Assembly: GCF_014655955.1 (NCBI RefSeq)
Contig: NZ_BNBO01000004.1
Location: forward strand, 1-64,000
From: Kitasatospora indigofera
GTDB lineage: Bacteria; Actinomycetota; Actinomycetes; Streptomycetales; Streptomycetaceae
Length of the DNA stretch: 64,000 nt
Direction: 5' to 3'
Below are positions 1-9,272 of the stretch, in pieces. Every line of letters begins with the position of its first letter. The first letter of the stretch is position 1. Under the pieces are notes generated by a model that was not told where the DNA came from, did not search any database, and saw only the letters and a list, made by a program, of their open reading frames with translations. Position numbers and translations under genes: made by a program.

Positions 1-45
1 GCGCTGACGGACCGTCCGGCCGGCTGACCGTGGGCGGGACCGTGG

Positions 46-1764
46 TCAGGCCGGCATCTCGTACGCGCCGGCCAGGCCCTCGACCTGGGCCCAGACCCGG
101 GCCGAGCGGCCGGCGTCCGCCACCGGGCGGCGCAGGTGCGCCAGTGCCCAGGCGGCCTGCTCCTCGCCGGCGCCGGACTTGCCGTGCAGCTCGGTGGCGT
201 GGGTGGAGAAGTCGCGCACCAGCACGTCGAAGATCTCGTCCAGCAGGTCGCCGTCCAGGCCCGTCAACTCCGCCTGCTCCAGCACCAGCTGGCCGTAGAC
301 CACGAGCGCGAACAGCTGGCCGAGCGAGAGCAGGAAGTCCAGGTCCTGCTGCTGCTCCGGGCTCGGCGCGTGGGCGGCGAGCAGCGCGCACAGGCCGTCG
401 GCCTGCTCGCGGAACCGGGCCACGTTCGGCACGTGGGCGTGCGCGTCGTAGGCCGTGCGCCAGTCGTGGAAGCGGATCGCCCCCAGGCCGCGGGCCGGGC
501 CCTGCCGGAACAGGAACTCGTCGTCGGCGGCGTCCAGCCGGCTCGGGACGGGCGCGTACTCGGCCGGGTTGAACAGGTAGTTGCCCATGAACTTGAGGAT
601 CAGGGCCAGGTTGACGTGGACCGTGCCCTCCAGCTTCGGCAGGCCGCGGATGTCCTTCGCGGCCTTGTCGAAGTAGGTGTCCGCCTCGAAGCCCTTGGCC
701 GCGATGACGTCCCACATCAGGTCGATGACCTTCTCGCCCTCCGTGGTGACCTTCATCTTGGTCATCGGGTTGAAGAGCAGGTAGCGGCGGTCCTCGGGGG
801 AGGCCGAGCGGAAGTAGTCGGCGGCCCGGGCACTGAACAGCTTCATCGCCGCGAGCCGGGCGTAGGCATCGGTCAACTCCCGTCGCACGTGCGGGAAGTC
901 GGTGACCTTCTTGCCGTACAGCACCCGGTTGTGGGCGTGCGTCACGGCCTCGTACATGGCGTGCTCGCAGATGCCGACCGAGGCCGTGCAGAGGTTGAAC
1001 TTGCCGACGTTGACGGTGTTGAGCGCGGCGTCGAAGGCGGCCTTGCCGGTGTGCAGGACGTCCTCGGCGCGCACCGGGTACTCGTCCAGGCAGAACTCGC
1101 TGACGTACATCTGCGCGTTCACCACGTTCTTGACCAGGTGGTACGCCTCGTGCCGGCTGTCGGCGGCGAAGAAGACGTACCCCTCCGGGCCCTCGACGTC
1201 GGAGCGGCGGCCGAACACCGAGACCAGGCCCGCCACGTTGCCGTTGCCGATGTAGTACTTGGAGCCGCTCGCGGTGAACCCGCCCTCGCCGTCCGGGGTG
1301 AGGATCATGTCCGTGGAGTAGATGTCGGCGCCGTGGCTGCGCTCGGACAGCCCGAAGGCCATCACATGACCCTCCGTCAGCAGCTGTGCGGCGCGGGCCC
1401 GGACCGCCTCGTTCTCGCTCTGCCAGACCGGGCCGAGGCCCAGGATGGTGACCTGCCAGGTGTACCAGTAGCCGAGCCCGTAGAAGCCGAGGATCTCGTT
1501 CAGCTCGGCGATCCGTGCGGTGTCCCAGCGCTTCGCCCCGGCACCGGCCTCCTCGCCCGCCTCGCCGGCCGGCGTCAGGAAGGCCGCGAACAGGCCCTCC
1601 TTGGCGGCGAAGTCGAGGAAGTCGCCGTACCAGGCGCGGTCGACGTAGGTGTCGATCAGCGCCTTCTTGCCGCGCGACTCGAACCAGTCGACGGTGGCGC
1701 GCAGCAGCCGGCGGGTCGGCTCGTCGAACTGCGCGGGGTCGTAGGTACGCGGGTTGAACAGCAT
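46..1764 (-). CDS. acyl-CoA dehydrogenase family protein
   Basis: A 572-residue flavoprotein of the acyl-CoA dehydrogenase superfamily, which oxidises acyl-CoA thioesters at the alpha-beta bond using FAD and passes electrons to ETF. The family-typical flavin-contacting stretch FGLSERSHGADIYSTDM lies near residues 137-153, followed by the beta-domain segment with GSKYYIGNGN. The protein is longer than the usual 380-400 residues, with an extra C-terminal helical part, as in long actinobacterial forms. It starts 25 bp after the PadR gene on the same strand, so the two probably form an operon with the regulator first. The substrate cannot be told from sequence. Confidence 0.9.
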   Translation of the reverse strand: MLFNPRTYDPAQFDEPTRRLLRATVDWFESRGKKALIDTYVDRAWYGDFLDFAAKEGLFAAFLTPAGEAGEEAGAGAKRWDTARIAELNEILGFYGLGYWYTWQVTILGLGPVWQSENEAVRARAAQLLTEGHVMAFGLSERSHGADIYSTDMILTPDGEGGFTASGSKYYIGNGNVAGLVSVFGRRSDVEGPEGYVFFAADSRHEAYHLVKNVVNAQMYVSEFCLDEYPVRAEDVLHTGKAAFDAALNTVNVGKFNLCTASVGICEHAMYEAVTHAHNRVLYGKKVTDFPHVRRELTDAYARLAAMKLFSARAADYFRSASPEDRRYLLFNPMTKMKVTTEGEKVIDLMWDVIAAKGFEADTYFDKAAKDIRGLPKLEGTVHVNLALILKFMGNYLFNPAEYAPVPSRLDAADDEFLFRQGPARGLGAIRFHDWRTAYDAHAHVPNVARFREQADGLCALLAAHAPSPEQQQDLDFLLSLGQLFALVVYGQLVLEQAELTGLDGDLLDEIFDVLVRDFSTHATELHGKSGAGEEQAAWALAHLRRPVADAGRSARVWAQVEGLAGAYEMPA

Positions 1765-1789
1765 GGTGTCGTCCCTGGGGGTTGAGGGT

Positions 1790-2332
1790 TCAGTTGCCGA
1801 GGCGGTGCAGGGTGGCGAGCACGTCGTCCAGCCAGGCGAGGGTCATCCGCTCGTACTCGATGCCGCCGCGCAGCACCACGTGCTGCAACTGCTGTTGGGC
1901 GTCGAGCGCGGCGCCGGCGGGGAAGTCGCGCCGCTCGCCGGAGAGGTAGCGCGCGAGCAGCGCCGCGTGGCTCTCCCGGTGCCGCTCGACCTCGGCGACC
2001 AGCGCGGACGGGTCGTCGAAGGCGGCCGCCCGGATCTTGACGGCCAGCTCGTGCCGGACGGTCTCCGGCTCGACGGGCTCGCGCAGCCAGCCGGCCAGCA
2101 CGGCCCGGCCCGGCGCGGCGGCCGAGTAGACCTTCTTGTCCGGCCGGCCGTCCTGGGCGACCTCTTCGGCGGCGATCCAGCCGTCCGCCTCCATCCGCCG
2201 CAGCACGCGGTAGATCTGCTGGTGGGTGGCGGTCCAGAAGCGTCCGATGGAGCGGTCGAACCGCCGGGCCAGCTCGTACCCGGAGCCGGGCTGCTCCAGC
2301 AGTGAGACGAGGATCGCGTGCTCCAGTGCCAT
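1790..2332 (-). CDS. PadR family transcriptional regulator
   Basis: A 180-residue repressor-type protein. Residues 1-85 form the PadR winged helix (MALEHAILVSLLEQPGSGYE, then IYRVLRRMEADGWI, then the wing with GRPDKKVYS); the C-terminal half matches the helical PadR dimerisation arm (PF10400 type). Such proteins repress neighbouring genes until a small hydrophobic or phenolic ligand binds. It lies directly upstream of the acyl-CoA dehydrogenase on the same strand, and a perfect 20-bp inverted repeat sits 12 bp before its start codon, so autoregulation and control of the dehydrogenase are likely. The ligand is unknown. Confidence 0.9.
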   Translation of the reverse strand: MALEHAILVSLLEQPGSGYELARRFDRSIGRFWTATHQQIYRVLRRMEADGWIAAEEVAQDGRPDKKVYSAAAPGRAVLAGWLREPVEPETVRHELAVKIRAAAFDDPSALVAEVERHRESHAALLARYLSGERRDFPAGAALDAQQQLQHVVLRGGIEYERMTLAWLDDVLATLHRLGN

Positions 2333-2344
2333 GCCCGCATCCTG

Positions 2345-2364
2345 CTATGCAACGAGTTGCATAG
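2345..2364. promoter_or_regulatory. probable PadR operator (9-2-9 inverted repeat)
   Basis: CTATGCAAC-GA-GTTGCATAG is a perfect inverted repeat 12 bp upstream of the PadR start codon. The ATGC/GCAT half sites resemble operators bound by PadR-family repressors. It overlaps the likely core promoter of the padR-acyl-CoA dehydrogenase unit (TTGCCT as -35 and CAGGAT as -10, reading the minus strand). Assignment to this PadR is inferred from position. Confidence 0.7.
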
Positions 2365-2486
2365 GCAATGCCGCCCCGGCGTGATGAGACACAGCTCACC
2401 CGGGCGGGCCCGGCCCCGGCGTGGGTCCCGGCCCGGCGCCGGGAAATCCGTCCCGGCCCGGCAGGCCGGCCGGTAGCATCGCCGGC

Positions 2487-2966
2487 ATGGAGCGGATCAC
2501 CAGCCATCCGAACGTCCGGGCCGTCGAGGCGGCACTGCGGGCCGGCGGCGCCAGTCCGGCCGTCCGGGTACTGCCGGAGACGGCGCCCACCGCCGCGGCC
2601 GCCGCGCAGCAGCTCGACTGCCCGGTCGGGGCGATCGCCAACAGCCTGGTCTTCGACGCCGACGGCGCGCCGCTGCTGGTGCTCACCAGCGGCGCGCACC
2701 GGGTGGACACGGCGAAACTGGCGGCCCTGATCGGGGCGGCCAGGATCCGGCGCGCCACCCCCGAGTTCGTCCGCGAGCACACCGGCCAGCCCATCGGCGG
2801 GGTCGCGCCGGTCGGCCACCCGGCCCCGGTGCGCACCCTGGTGGACGAGACCCTCGCCGCGCACCCCGAGGTCTGGGCCGCCGCCGGGCACCCGCACACG
2901 GTCTTCCCGACCACCTTCGAGCAGCTCCTCGCCCTGACCGGCGGCACCGCGGTACCGGTGAACTGA
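2487..2966 (+). CDS. YbaK/EbsC family aminoacyl-tRNA deacylase-like protein
   Basis: A 159-residue single-domain protein of the YbaK/ProX fold, which hydrolyses mischarged aminoacyl-tRNA (Cys-tRNA-Pro or similar) in trans. Family hallmarks are CPVGAIANSLVF, the central RRATPEFVREHTGQPIGGVAPVG segment and the C-terminal VFPTTFEQLLALTGG. The start ATG at 2487 is preferred because the ORF upstream of it is low-complexity Pro/Arg. It is divergent from the PadR gene. The precise tRNA substrate cannot be predicted. Confidence 0.9.
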   Translation: MERITSHPNVRAVEAALRAGGASPAVRVLPETAPTAAAAAQQLDCPVGAIANSLVFDADGAPLLVLTSGAHRVDTAKLAALIGAARIRRATPEFVREHTGQPIGGVAPVGHPAPVRTLVDETLAAHPEVWAAAGHPHTVFPTTFEQLLALTGGTAVPVN

Positions 2967-3054
2967 CCCCGGTCCGGCGCCCCGGCACCGAGGTGTGCCC
3001 GGCGCCCCGGCGCCGAGGTGTGCCCGGGCGGGCGCGAGCGCGAACAATGGCCGG

Positions 3055-4251
3055 ATGACGACGGACGAGACGCGACTGCTGCGCCGGCGGATGCACGCCC
3101 AGTTCGGCCCGGCCGGCCCCCGCCGGGCATTGCCGGACGACCCGGGATCCTCCGGCGGCCCGGGATTCTCCGACGACCGGGCATCCTCCGGCGGCCCGGC
3201 AGAAGCGGGCGGTCCGGGGCGTCCGGGCGCGGTGGCGGCCGTGGCCGGTCGGGCCGCCGGCATCCAGGCCCAGGACGCGGCGGCCGCCCGGCTCGGCCTG
3301 CGGGCCCGGGGCGTCGCCACGGCCGCCGAGATCGACGCGGCGTACCGGTCGGGCGAGGTGGTCGCCAGCTGGCTGATGCGCGGCACCCTGCACCTCGTCC
3401 CGGCCGTGGACCTGCCCTGGCTGCTGCGGCTCTTCGGTGCCCGCAACCTCGCGGCCGGTGCGGGCCGGCGCCGGCAGCTGGGGCTGACCGACGAGATCTG
3501 CGAGCGGGCCGTCGCGCTGCTGCCCGAAGTGCTGCCGGCCCCGTTGAGCCGGGCCGGCCTGGTCTCCGCGCTGATCGACCGGGGGGTGGAGGTGGACCCG
3601 TCCGGGCAGGCCCCGGCTCATCTGGTGGGGTACGCGGCGGCGCGCGGCCTGCTCTGCCGGGGCGCCGAGGTGGCTCCGCGCGAGCCCGGCTACGTCCTGC
3701 TGCCGGGCCCGCCGCCCGGTCCGCCGGAGCCGCCCGGTCCGCCCGAGGAGGCGGACCTGGCCGCGCTCGCCGTCCGCTACCTGACCGCCTTCGGCCCGGC
3801 GGGCGCCGCCGATCTGGCGGCCTGGTCGGGCCTGCCGCTGACGGTCTGCCGACGGGCCGTCGCGGCGGCGGGGCTGCCCGAGGTGGCCCCGGGGCTGTTC
3901 GCCGGCCCAGGGGCCGAGCCGCCTGAGGGCGGGACGGAAGCCGGGCCGGCGGTCCGGCTGCTCGGCGCCTACGACAACTACCTGCTCGGCTACCGCGACC
4001 GGACGGTGATGCTGGACCCGGCCTTCGCCAGGCGGATCAACGCGGGCGGCGGGGTGGTCCACCCGGCGCTGGTGGCCGACGGGCGGGTGCTCGGCCGCTG
4101 GGCGGCCGAGCGCGCGCGGGGCTCGATGACCGTGCTGGTGGAGCCCTTCGGCCCGGTCCCCGGGCCGGTGCGGGAGGTGCTGCGGGCGGAGGCGGCGGCC
4201 GTCGGCCGGTTCCTGGGGCTGGCGGCGGAGGTGCGGATCGCCCGCCCGTGA
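3055..4251 (+). CDS. winged-helix DNA-binding domain-containing protein (HTH_42 family)
   Basis: A 398-residue protein of the PF06224 family, whose members include AlkX/YcaQ-like DNA glycosylases and many uncharacterised actinobacterial proteins. Diagnostic segments are GIQAQDAAAARLGLRARG, the motif SWLMRGTLHLVPAVDLPWLL and the C-terminal LLGAYDNYLLGYRDR. Pro/Gly-rich insertions occur near residues 25-60 and 215-230. ATG 3055 is chosen over the upstream GTG, since the extra 20 residues are low complexity. Function in base-excision repair is possible by family but unproven. Confidence 0.85.
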   Translation: MTTDETRLLRRRMHAQFGPAGPRRALPDDPGSSGGPGFSDDRASSGGPAEAGGPGRPGAVAAVAGRAAGIQAQDAAAARLGLRARGVATAAEIDAAYRSGEVVASWLMRGTLHLVPAVDLPWLLRLFGARNLAAGAGRRRQLGLTDEICERAVALLPEVLPAPLSRAGLVSALIDRGVEVDPSGQAPAHLVGYAAARGLLCRGAEVAPREPGYVLLPGPPPGPPEPPGPPEEADLAALAVRYLTAFGPAGAADLAAWSGLPLTVCRRAVAAAGLPEVAPGLFAGPGAEPPEGGTEAGPAVRLLGAYDNYLLGYRDRTVMLDPAFARRINAGGGVVHPALVADGRVLGRWAAERARGSMTVLVEPFGPVPGPVREVLRAEAAAVGRFLGLAAEVRIARP

Positions 4252-4290
4252 CGATCGGCGGCCGGGAATCGTTCCCGAAAAAAGGGCAAA

Positions 4291-4317
4291 GTGTTAGAAA
4301 AGGTCCAAAATGGGTAG
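4291..4317 (+). promoter_or_regulatory. candidate SigB/SigF-type stress promoter
   Basis: GTGTTA (4291-4296), a 15-bp spacer and GGGTAG (4312-4317) fit the general-stress sigma factor pattern known in streptomycetes (GTTT...GGGTA). It lies in an unusually A-rich patch (4270-4312), 45 bp before the GTG start of the SPW protein gene. The match is by eye only. Confidence 0.4.
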
Positions 4318-4361
4318 TGGGCTTGCGCCTTCCATGTTCCGCAACCAAGGAGGTGGTATCG

Positions 4362-4868
4362 GTGTCTACCCAGATTCCGATGGGCATGGAGCATCACCCG
4401 GACATCGTCGAACTCCGGGAGCACTACGAGCGCGTCACCTCGACGCCGGCCGCTCAGGGCGTCGAGGCGCTGGCGGTCCTGGCCGGTCTCTTCCTGGCGA
4501 TCTCGCCCTGGGTGGTCGGGTTCAGCGGCTTCCTCGGCTTCACGACGCTGGTCGTCAACAACCTGATCCTCGGGCTGGCGTTCGCCCTCCTGATGGGCGG
4601 CTACGGCTCCGCCTACGAGCGCACCCACGCCCGTGCCTGGGCGGCCACGGCGATCGGTGTCTGGTGCATGATCGCGCCTTGGGTGGTCTCCGGGAACGTG
4701 GACGTCCGGCGGACCATCACGACCAATCTGATCACCGGCGGCTGCATGGTGCTCCTCGGCCTGGCCGCCATCTCGATGGCGTCCATGACCGCGAGCGGTG
4801 CGGCCATGCGCCGTGGCGCCGGCGGTCGTGCCACCGGCGGCGGCCGTGCGGGCGGAGGAGGCGCCTGA
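4362..4868 (+). CDS. SPW repeat membrane protein
   Basis: A 168-residue integral membrane protein with four predicted transmembrane helices. It carries two SPW-type repeats (PF03779): ISPWVVGF at residues 47-54 and the variant IAPWVVSG at 104-111, each ending a membrane segment. The C-terminus is a Gly/Arg-rich tail. GTG 4362 is preferred because a strong AAGGAGG lies about 8 bp upstream. The biochemical role of SPW proteins is unknown; the candidate stress promoter upstream suggests an envelope-stress role. Confidence 0.88.
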   Translation: MSTQIPMGMEHHPDIVELREHYERVTSTPAAQGVEALAVLAGLFLAISPWVVGFSGFLGFTTLVVNNLILGLAFALLMGGYGSAYERTHARAWAATAIGVWCMIAPWVVSGNVDVRRTITTNLITGGCMVLLGLAAISMASMTASGAAMRRGAGGRATGGGRAGGGGA

Positions 4869-4902
4869 TCCGTCGCGCCCCCCTGGGCCCGGGGCGCCTA
4901 CC

Positions 4903-4933
4903 GAGGGCGCGGGTGCGACAGGCCCGCGCCCTC
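4903..4933. terminator. hairpin between convergent genes
   Basis: A perfect 11-bp stem (4903-4913 with 4923-4933) and 9-nt loop sits between the convergent SPW and fumC genes, so it may end both transcripts. There is no U-tract, as is usual in high-GC actinomycetes. Confidence 0.55.
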
Positions 4934-4980
4934 CGGCCCGGTCGGGGTCCGGTGCCGGGCAGGGCGGGGGAGCGGCGCCG

Positions 4981-6411
4981 TCAGGGGCGGGTCATCCGCA
5001 GCACGTCCAGGGCCTCGTCCAACTGCTGCTCGGTGAGCAGGCCCTGCTCCAGGTAGCCGCGGTCCAGCACCACCTGACGGATGGTCCTGCGCTCCGCGAT
5101 TGCCTGCTTGGCGACCTTGGCGGCCTCCTCGTAACCGATGTAGCGGTTCAGCGGGGTGACCACCGAGGGCGAGGACTCGGCGTACTCGCGGGCCCGGCCG
5201 ACGTTGGCGGTGATCCCGTCGACCGCGCGGTCGGCGAGCAGCCGGGCACTGTTGGCCAGCAGCCGGATCGACTCCAGCACGTTGCGGGCGATCACCGGCA
5301 GCATCACGTTGAGCTCGAAATTGCCGCCGGCGCCCGCCACCGTGACCGTGGTGTCGTTGCCGATCACCTGGGCGGCGACCATCAGCACCACCTCGGGCAG
5401 CACCGGGTTCACCTTGCCGGGCATGATCGACGAGCCGGGCTGGAGGTCGGGGAGGTTGATCTCGGCCAGCCCGGTCCGCGGCCCGGAGCCCATCCAGCGC
5501 AGATCGTTGGCGATCTTGGTGAAGCCGACCGCGATGGTCCGCAGCTGGCCGCTCAGCTCGACCAGGCCGTCCCGGGCGCCCTGGGCCTCGAAGTGGTCGC
5601 GCGCCTCGGTCAGCGGCAGGCCGGTCGCCGCGGCGACCTCGGCGATCACGGCGGCCGGGAAGCCGGGCGGGGTGTTGATGCCGGTGCCGACAGCCGTGCC
5701 GCCCAGTGGCAGCTCCGCGACCCTGGGCAGGGCCGACAGCAGCCGCTCCCGCCCGTACCGGACCTGGGCCGCGTACCCGCCGAACTCCTGCCCGAGGGTG
5801 ACCGGGGTGGCGTCCATCAGGTGCGTCCGGCCGGACTTCACCACCTCGGCGAACTCCGCGGACTTGCGCTCCAGCGCCTCCGCCAGGTGCTCCAGCGCGG
5901 GGATCAAGTCCCGGGTGACGGCGGCGGTGGCGGCGATGTGGATGGCCGAGGGGAAGACGTCGTTGGACGACTGGCTCGCGTTGACCTGGTCGTTCGGGTG
6001 CACCGGCCGGCCGAGCCGCTCGCCCGCCAGGGTGGCGATCACCTCGTTGGTGTTCATGTTCGAGGACGTCCCCGAGCCGGTCTGGAACACGTCCACCGGG
6101 AACTGGTCGTCCAGCCCGCCGGCCGCCACCTCCTCGGCCGCCGCCACGATCGCCGCCGCCGTCGCCTCGTCCAGCACCCCCAGCCGGGCGTTCACCTTCG
6201 CCGCCGCGGCCTTGATCCGGGCCAGCGCCGCGATGTGCTCCCGCTCCAGCCGCTGGCCGGACACCGGGAAGTTCTCCACCGCCCGCTGCGTCTGGGCCTG
6301 CCACTTCGCGGCGGCGGGCACCCGCACCTCGCCCATCGAGTCGTGCTCGATCCGCCACTCCTGCTCGCCGCCCCCGGCCTGCTGACCGGCCCTGGCCTGC
6401 TCGTCACCCAT
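4981..6411 (-). CDS. fumC: class II fumarate hydratase
   Basis: A 476-residue fumarase C, which interconverts fumarate and L-malate in the TCA cycle without an iron-sulfur cluster. Seen are [32 protein letters not shown] near residues 134-152, and the fumarase/aspartase signature [15 protein letters not shown] near 318-332, which carries the catalytic-loop serines. The homotetramer would be cytosolic. The first 18 residues form a Gln/Gly-rich extension before the conserved start ([14 protein letters not shown]). Actinomycetes often also carry a class I enzyme elsewhere. Confidence 0.96.
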   Translation of the reverse strand: MGDEQARAGQQAGGGEQEWRIEHDSMGEVRVPAAAKWQAQTQRAVENFPVSGQRLEREHIAALARIKAAAAKVNARLGVLDEATAAAIVAAAEEVAAGGLDDQFPVDVFQTGSGTSSNMNTNEVIATLAGERLGRPVHPNDQVNASQSSNDVFPSAIHIAATAAVTRDLIPALEHLAEALERKSAEFAEVVKSGRTHLMDATPVTLGQEFGGYAAQVRYGRERLLSALPRVAELPLGGTAVGTGINTPPGFPAAVIAEVAAATGLPLTEARDHFEAQGARDGLVELSGQLRTIAVGFTKIANDLRWMGSGPRTGLAEINLPDLQPGSSIMPGKVNPVLPEVVLMVAAQVIGNDTTVTVAGAGGNFELNVMLPVIARNVLESIRLLANSARLLADRAVDGITANVGRAREYAESSPSVVTPLNRYIGYEEAAKVAKQAIAERRTIRQVVLDRGYLEQGLLTEQQLDEALDVLRMTRP

Positions 6412-6597
6412 GGCGCGACACCTTCTGCTCGGCTCCCGGGGCCGCCGCCGGCACGGCTGCGGCCCGCACGGCGGCCACCCCGCGGCAGCCGCCGATCAGC
6501 ACAGCCGCGCGCGGTCCCCAGGTATTTCCACCCTCACTCGAACGGATGACGCGAGCCCGCGGCGCGGCCCCGGCGGCCCGCCCGGCAGACTGGGCCC

Positions 6598-6999
6598 ATG
6601 ACGATGAAGCCCGCCGCGCTCAAGGCCGCCTGCCTGACCCTCAACGGGGCCGAGGAGACCTTCCCGTTCGGTCCGGAGACCTCGGTGTTCAAGGTCGGCG
6701 GGAAGATCTTCGCGCTGAGCACCCTGGACGCCGAGCCGCTCAAGGTGAGCCTGAAGTGCGACCCGGAGGCCGCCGTGCGGCTGCGCGAGGCCTACCCTGC
6801 GGTCACCCCCGGCTGGCACCTGAACAAGCGTCACTGGAACACCGTGCTGCTCGACGGCTCGGTGCCCGACCGGCTGGTCCGCGAGATGATCGAGGACTCC
6901 TACGACCTGATCGTCACCCAGCTCCCGCGCCGGCAGCAGCTGGTGCTGGACTGGCCCGGCGTCTCCCGTCCGGCGGAGGGGGAGGACCCGTCGCGCTGA
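6598..6999 (+). CDS. MmcQ/YjbR family protein
   Basis: A 133-residue protein of the MmcQ/YjbR family (PF04237, CyaY-like fold). Conserved stretches are ETFPFGPETSVFKVGGKIFAL, LKVSLKCDPE, the core PGWHLNKRHWNTV and the C-terminal MIEDSYDLIVTQLP. Members are often labelled DNA-binding, but function is not established. It stands alone, divergent from fumC. Confidence 0.9.
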   Translation: MTMKPAALKAACLTLNGAEETFPFGPETSVFKVGGKIFALSTLDAEPLKVSLKCDPEAAVRLREAYPAVTPGWHLNKRHWNTVLLDGSVPDRLVREMIEDSYDLIVTQLPRRQQLVLDWPGVSRPAEGEDPSR

Positions 7000-7347
7000 G
7001 CCCCCGGCGTCCGGGGCGGTGAGGCCCGGTGTCCGCTCGCGTGGCGGTAGGTGCCGGGCCGGAAGAGGGCCCGGCCCGGCCGCCCGCGCGCTGCTCCCGT
7101 GCCCCGGAGTTCACTCGATCGGGTGAGGCCCGGAGGGATCGCCCCGGTCCCGCCCGGACCGCTTCGTACGCTCGGCCGAGCCCCGCCGGCAGCCGGGCCG
7201 TGCCCCGTCCGCCCGCGCCGAAGGCCCGCCGCTCCGGCGGCACCCGGGCGCACCGGACGGGCGGCCGGCGGCCGTGGGCCGTCCGGCCGGAGTCGTCCGG
7301 AACGGGCCGGCGGACGGCACAGGCGGACACCGAGGGTGGGGACGGAC
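7000..7347. other. intergenic region, no gene seen
   Basis: This 348-bp stretch upstream of the cholesterol oxidase-like gene has several GGCCCGG-rich dyads and Pro/Arg-rich open frames but no convincing ribosome-binding site or conserved protein. It presumably holds the oxidase promoter, which I cannot pinpoint. Confidence 0.4.
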
Positions 7348-9177
7348 ATGGACACGGACGCAGGACGGCACCGCGGGCGACGACCGGGACTGACCCGGCG
7401 CGCGCTGATCGGCGCCTCGGCCGGGCTGGGCGGAGCGGCCTGGCTGCTGCGCGGGACGGTCGGACCGGAGAGCGCCGGCGCGGCCGGCACGGCGCCGCCC
7501 GGACTGCCCGCCGGGACGGAGGTCTACCGGCGGGTGTACGAGAACTGGTCCGGCGAGATCCGCACCGACCAGCTCTGGACCTGCGCGCCGCGCACCCCGC
7601 AGGAGGTCGCCGCCCTCGCCGACTGGGCGCACGCCCAGGGCTGGCGGCTGCGCGCCCAGGGGTACCGGCACACCTGGGCGCCGCTGACGGTCGCCGACCG
7701 GACCGACGAGGCGGCCCGCGTCCTGCTGGTCGACACCTCCAGGCACCTGACCGCGATCTCGCCCGACTCCGCCGACACCGTCCGGGTGCAGACCGGCGCC
7801 ACCATGGAGAGCCTGCTCGCCCACCTGGCCGGCCGTGGTCTCGGGGTCACCGCCTGCCCCGCGCCCGGGGAGGTCACGGTGGGCGGCGTGCTCGCGATCG
7901 GCGGCCACGGCACCGCCGTGCCGGCCACCGGCGAGAGCCCCCGGCCCGGCCACGGCTACGGCTCGCTGAGCAACCAGGTCACCGAACTCACCGCGGTGGT
8001 GCGGGACGAGGCCGCCGGCCGGTACGTGCTGCGCACCTTCGGCCGGGCCGAGGCCGACAGCGCGGCCTTCCTGGTCCACCTGGGCCGGGCGTTCCTCACC
8101 GAGGTCGTCCTGCGGGCCGGCGCCGACCAGCGGCTGCGCTGCGTCAGCCGCCTGGACGTCCCGGCCGACGAGCTGTTCGCGCGGCCCGGCACGGCGGGCG
8201 GCCCGCGGACCTTCGCGAGCTTCGTCGACCACGACGGCCGGGCCGAGGCGATCTGGTTCGCGTACACCGACCGCCCCTGGCTGAAGACCTGGAGCCTGGC
8301 CCCGGCCCGGCCGTTCGCCGCCCGGCAGGTGGACGAGCCCTACAACTACCCGTTCACCGACAACATCCCGGAGCCGGTGGCCCGGCTGGCCGGCCAACTG
8401 GTCGGCGGCGCCTGGGGGACGGCCCCGTTGTTCGGCCAACTCCAGTACCTGGTGGCGAAGCTGGCGCTCACCGCCGACCTGACCGACATCCTGCTCTCCG
8501 GCGGCCTGCTGCGTGACCTGCTGAGCGGCGACACCCTCACCCACCTGCTGGCCGGCGGCCTGCGGTCCGACCTCTGGGGGCCGTCCCGCACCCTGCTCCA
8601 GTACGTCAGGCCGAGTACCCTGCGGATGACCGCCAACGGCTACGCCGTGCTGGCCCGGCGGGCCGATCTCCAGTGGGTGGTCAGCGAGTTCGCCGCGCAC
8701 TACCGGTCGCTGCTGGGGCAGTACCAGGCCCGCGGCGAGTTCCCGGTGAACGGGACGGTGGAGATCCGGGTGACCGGCCTGGACGACCCCGCCTCCTGCG
8801 GTGTGCCCGGCGCCCGCCCACCGCTGCTGTCCGCCCTGCGCCCGCGCCCGGACCACCCCGAGTGGGACACCGCGGTCTGGCTCGACATCCTCACCCTGCC
8901 CGACACGCCGGGCCTGCACCGGTTCTGCCGCGACGTCGAACAGTTCCTGCTGCGCACCTTCGACGGGACGCGGGCCGGCCTGCGGGTCGAGTGGTCCAAG
9001 GGCTGGGCGTACACCGAGGACGCGGCCTGGGCCGAGCCCGAGGTGCTCGGCCGGGTGGTCCCGGACAGCCTGCGCGCGGGCGGCGGCCCCGGCTGGGACG
9101 AGGCCGTCGCGGTGCTCGACCGGTACGACCCGCACCGGGTGTTCGGCAACCCGTTCCTGGACTCGCTGCTGCGCTGA
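7348..9177 (+). CDS. Tat-exported cholesterol oxidase-like FAD oxidase
   Basis: A 609-residue flavoenzyme that aligns over its whole length with type II (covalent FAD, VAO-fold) cholesterol oxidase of Brevibacterium sterolicum, as I recall that sequence. A twin-arginine signal (LTRRALIGASAGLGG, residues 15-29) predicts export folded with flavin. The FAD domain follows; H108 in the RAQGYRHTWAPLT segment corresponds to the histidine that binds FAD covalently. The substrate domain has E472-x-R474 (VEIR), matching the active-site Glu/Arg pair, and the end DPHRVFGNPFLDSLL is conserved. Expected reaction: oxidation and isomerisation of 3-beta-hydroxysterols with O2. ATG 7348 is chosen because it gives the Tat signal. 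A different bulky alcohol as substrate is possible. Confidence 0.88.
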   Translation: MDTDAGRHRGRRPGLTRRALIGASAGLGGAAWLLRGTVGPESAGAAGTAPPGLPAGTEVYRRVYENWSGEIRTDQLWTCAPRTPQEVAALADWAHAQGWRLRAQGYRHTWAPLTVADRTDEAARVLLVDTSRHLTAISPDSADTVRVQTGATMESLLAHLAGRGLGVTACPAPGEVTVGGVLAIGGHGTAVPATGESPRPGHGYGSLSNQVTELTAVVRDEAAGRYVLRTFGRAEADSAAFLVHLGRAFLTEVVLRAGADQRLRCVSRLDVPADELFARPGTAGGPRTFASFVDHDGRAEAIWFAYTDRPWLKTWSLAPARPFAARQVDEPYNYPFTDNIPEPVARLAGQLVGGAWGTAPLFGQLQYLVAKLALTADLTDILLSGGLLRDLLSGDTLTHLLAGGLRSDLWGPSRTLLQYVRPSTLRMTANGYAVLARRADLQWVVSEFAAHYRSLLGQYQARGEFPVNGTVEIRVTGLDDPASCGVPGARPPLLSALRPRPDHPEWDTAVWLDILTLPDTPGLHRFCRDVEQFLLRTFDGTRAGLRVEWSKGWAYTEDAAWAEPEVLGRVVPDSLRAGGGPGWDEAVAVLDRYDPHRVFGNPFLDSLLR

Positions 9178-9194
9178 CCGGCGGCACCCGGTGC

Positions 9195-9230
9195 GGCCGG
9201 GCACCCCGGACGATCGCGGGGTGCCCGGCC
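9195..9230. terminator. perfect 14-bp hairpin between convergent genes
   Basis: Stem 9195-9208 pairs exactly with 9217-9230 around an 8-nt loop. It lies between the stops of the oxidase (plus) and the GH18 gene (minus), so it probably works in both directions. Confidence 0.75.
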
Positions 9231-9272
9231 GGAGGGCAGGCTCGGGGCCCGGGCGCCGCCGCCCGGCGGCCG

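Noticed and set aside
136..1785. Long plus-strand frame opposite the acyl-CoA dehydrogenase
   Set aside because: Mirror frame of a well-conserved gene, with Val/Leu/Arg-biased sequence and no family resemblance.
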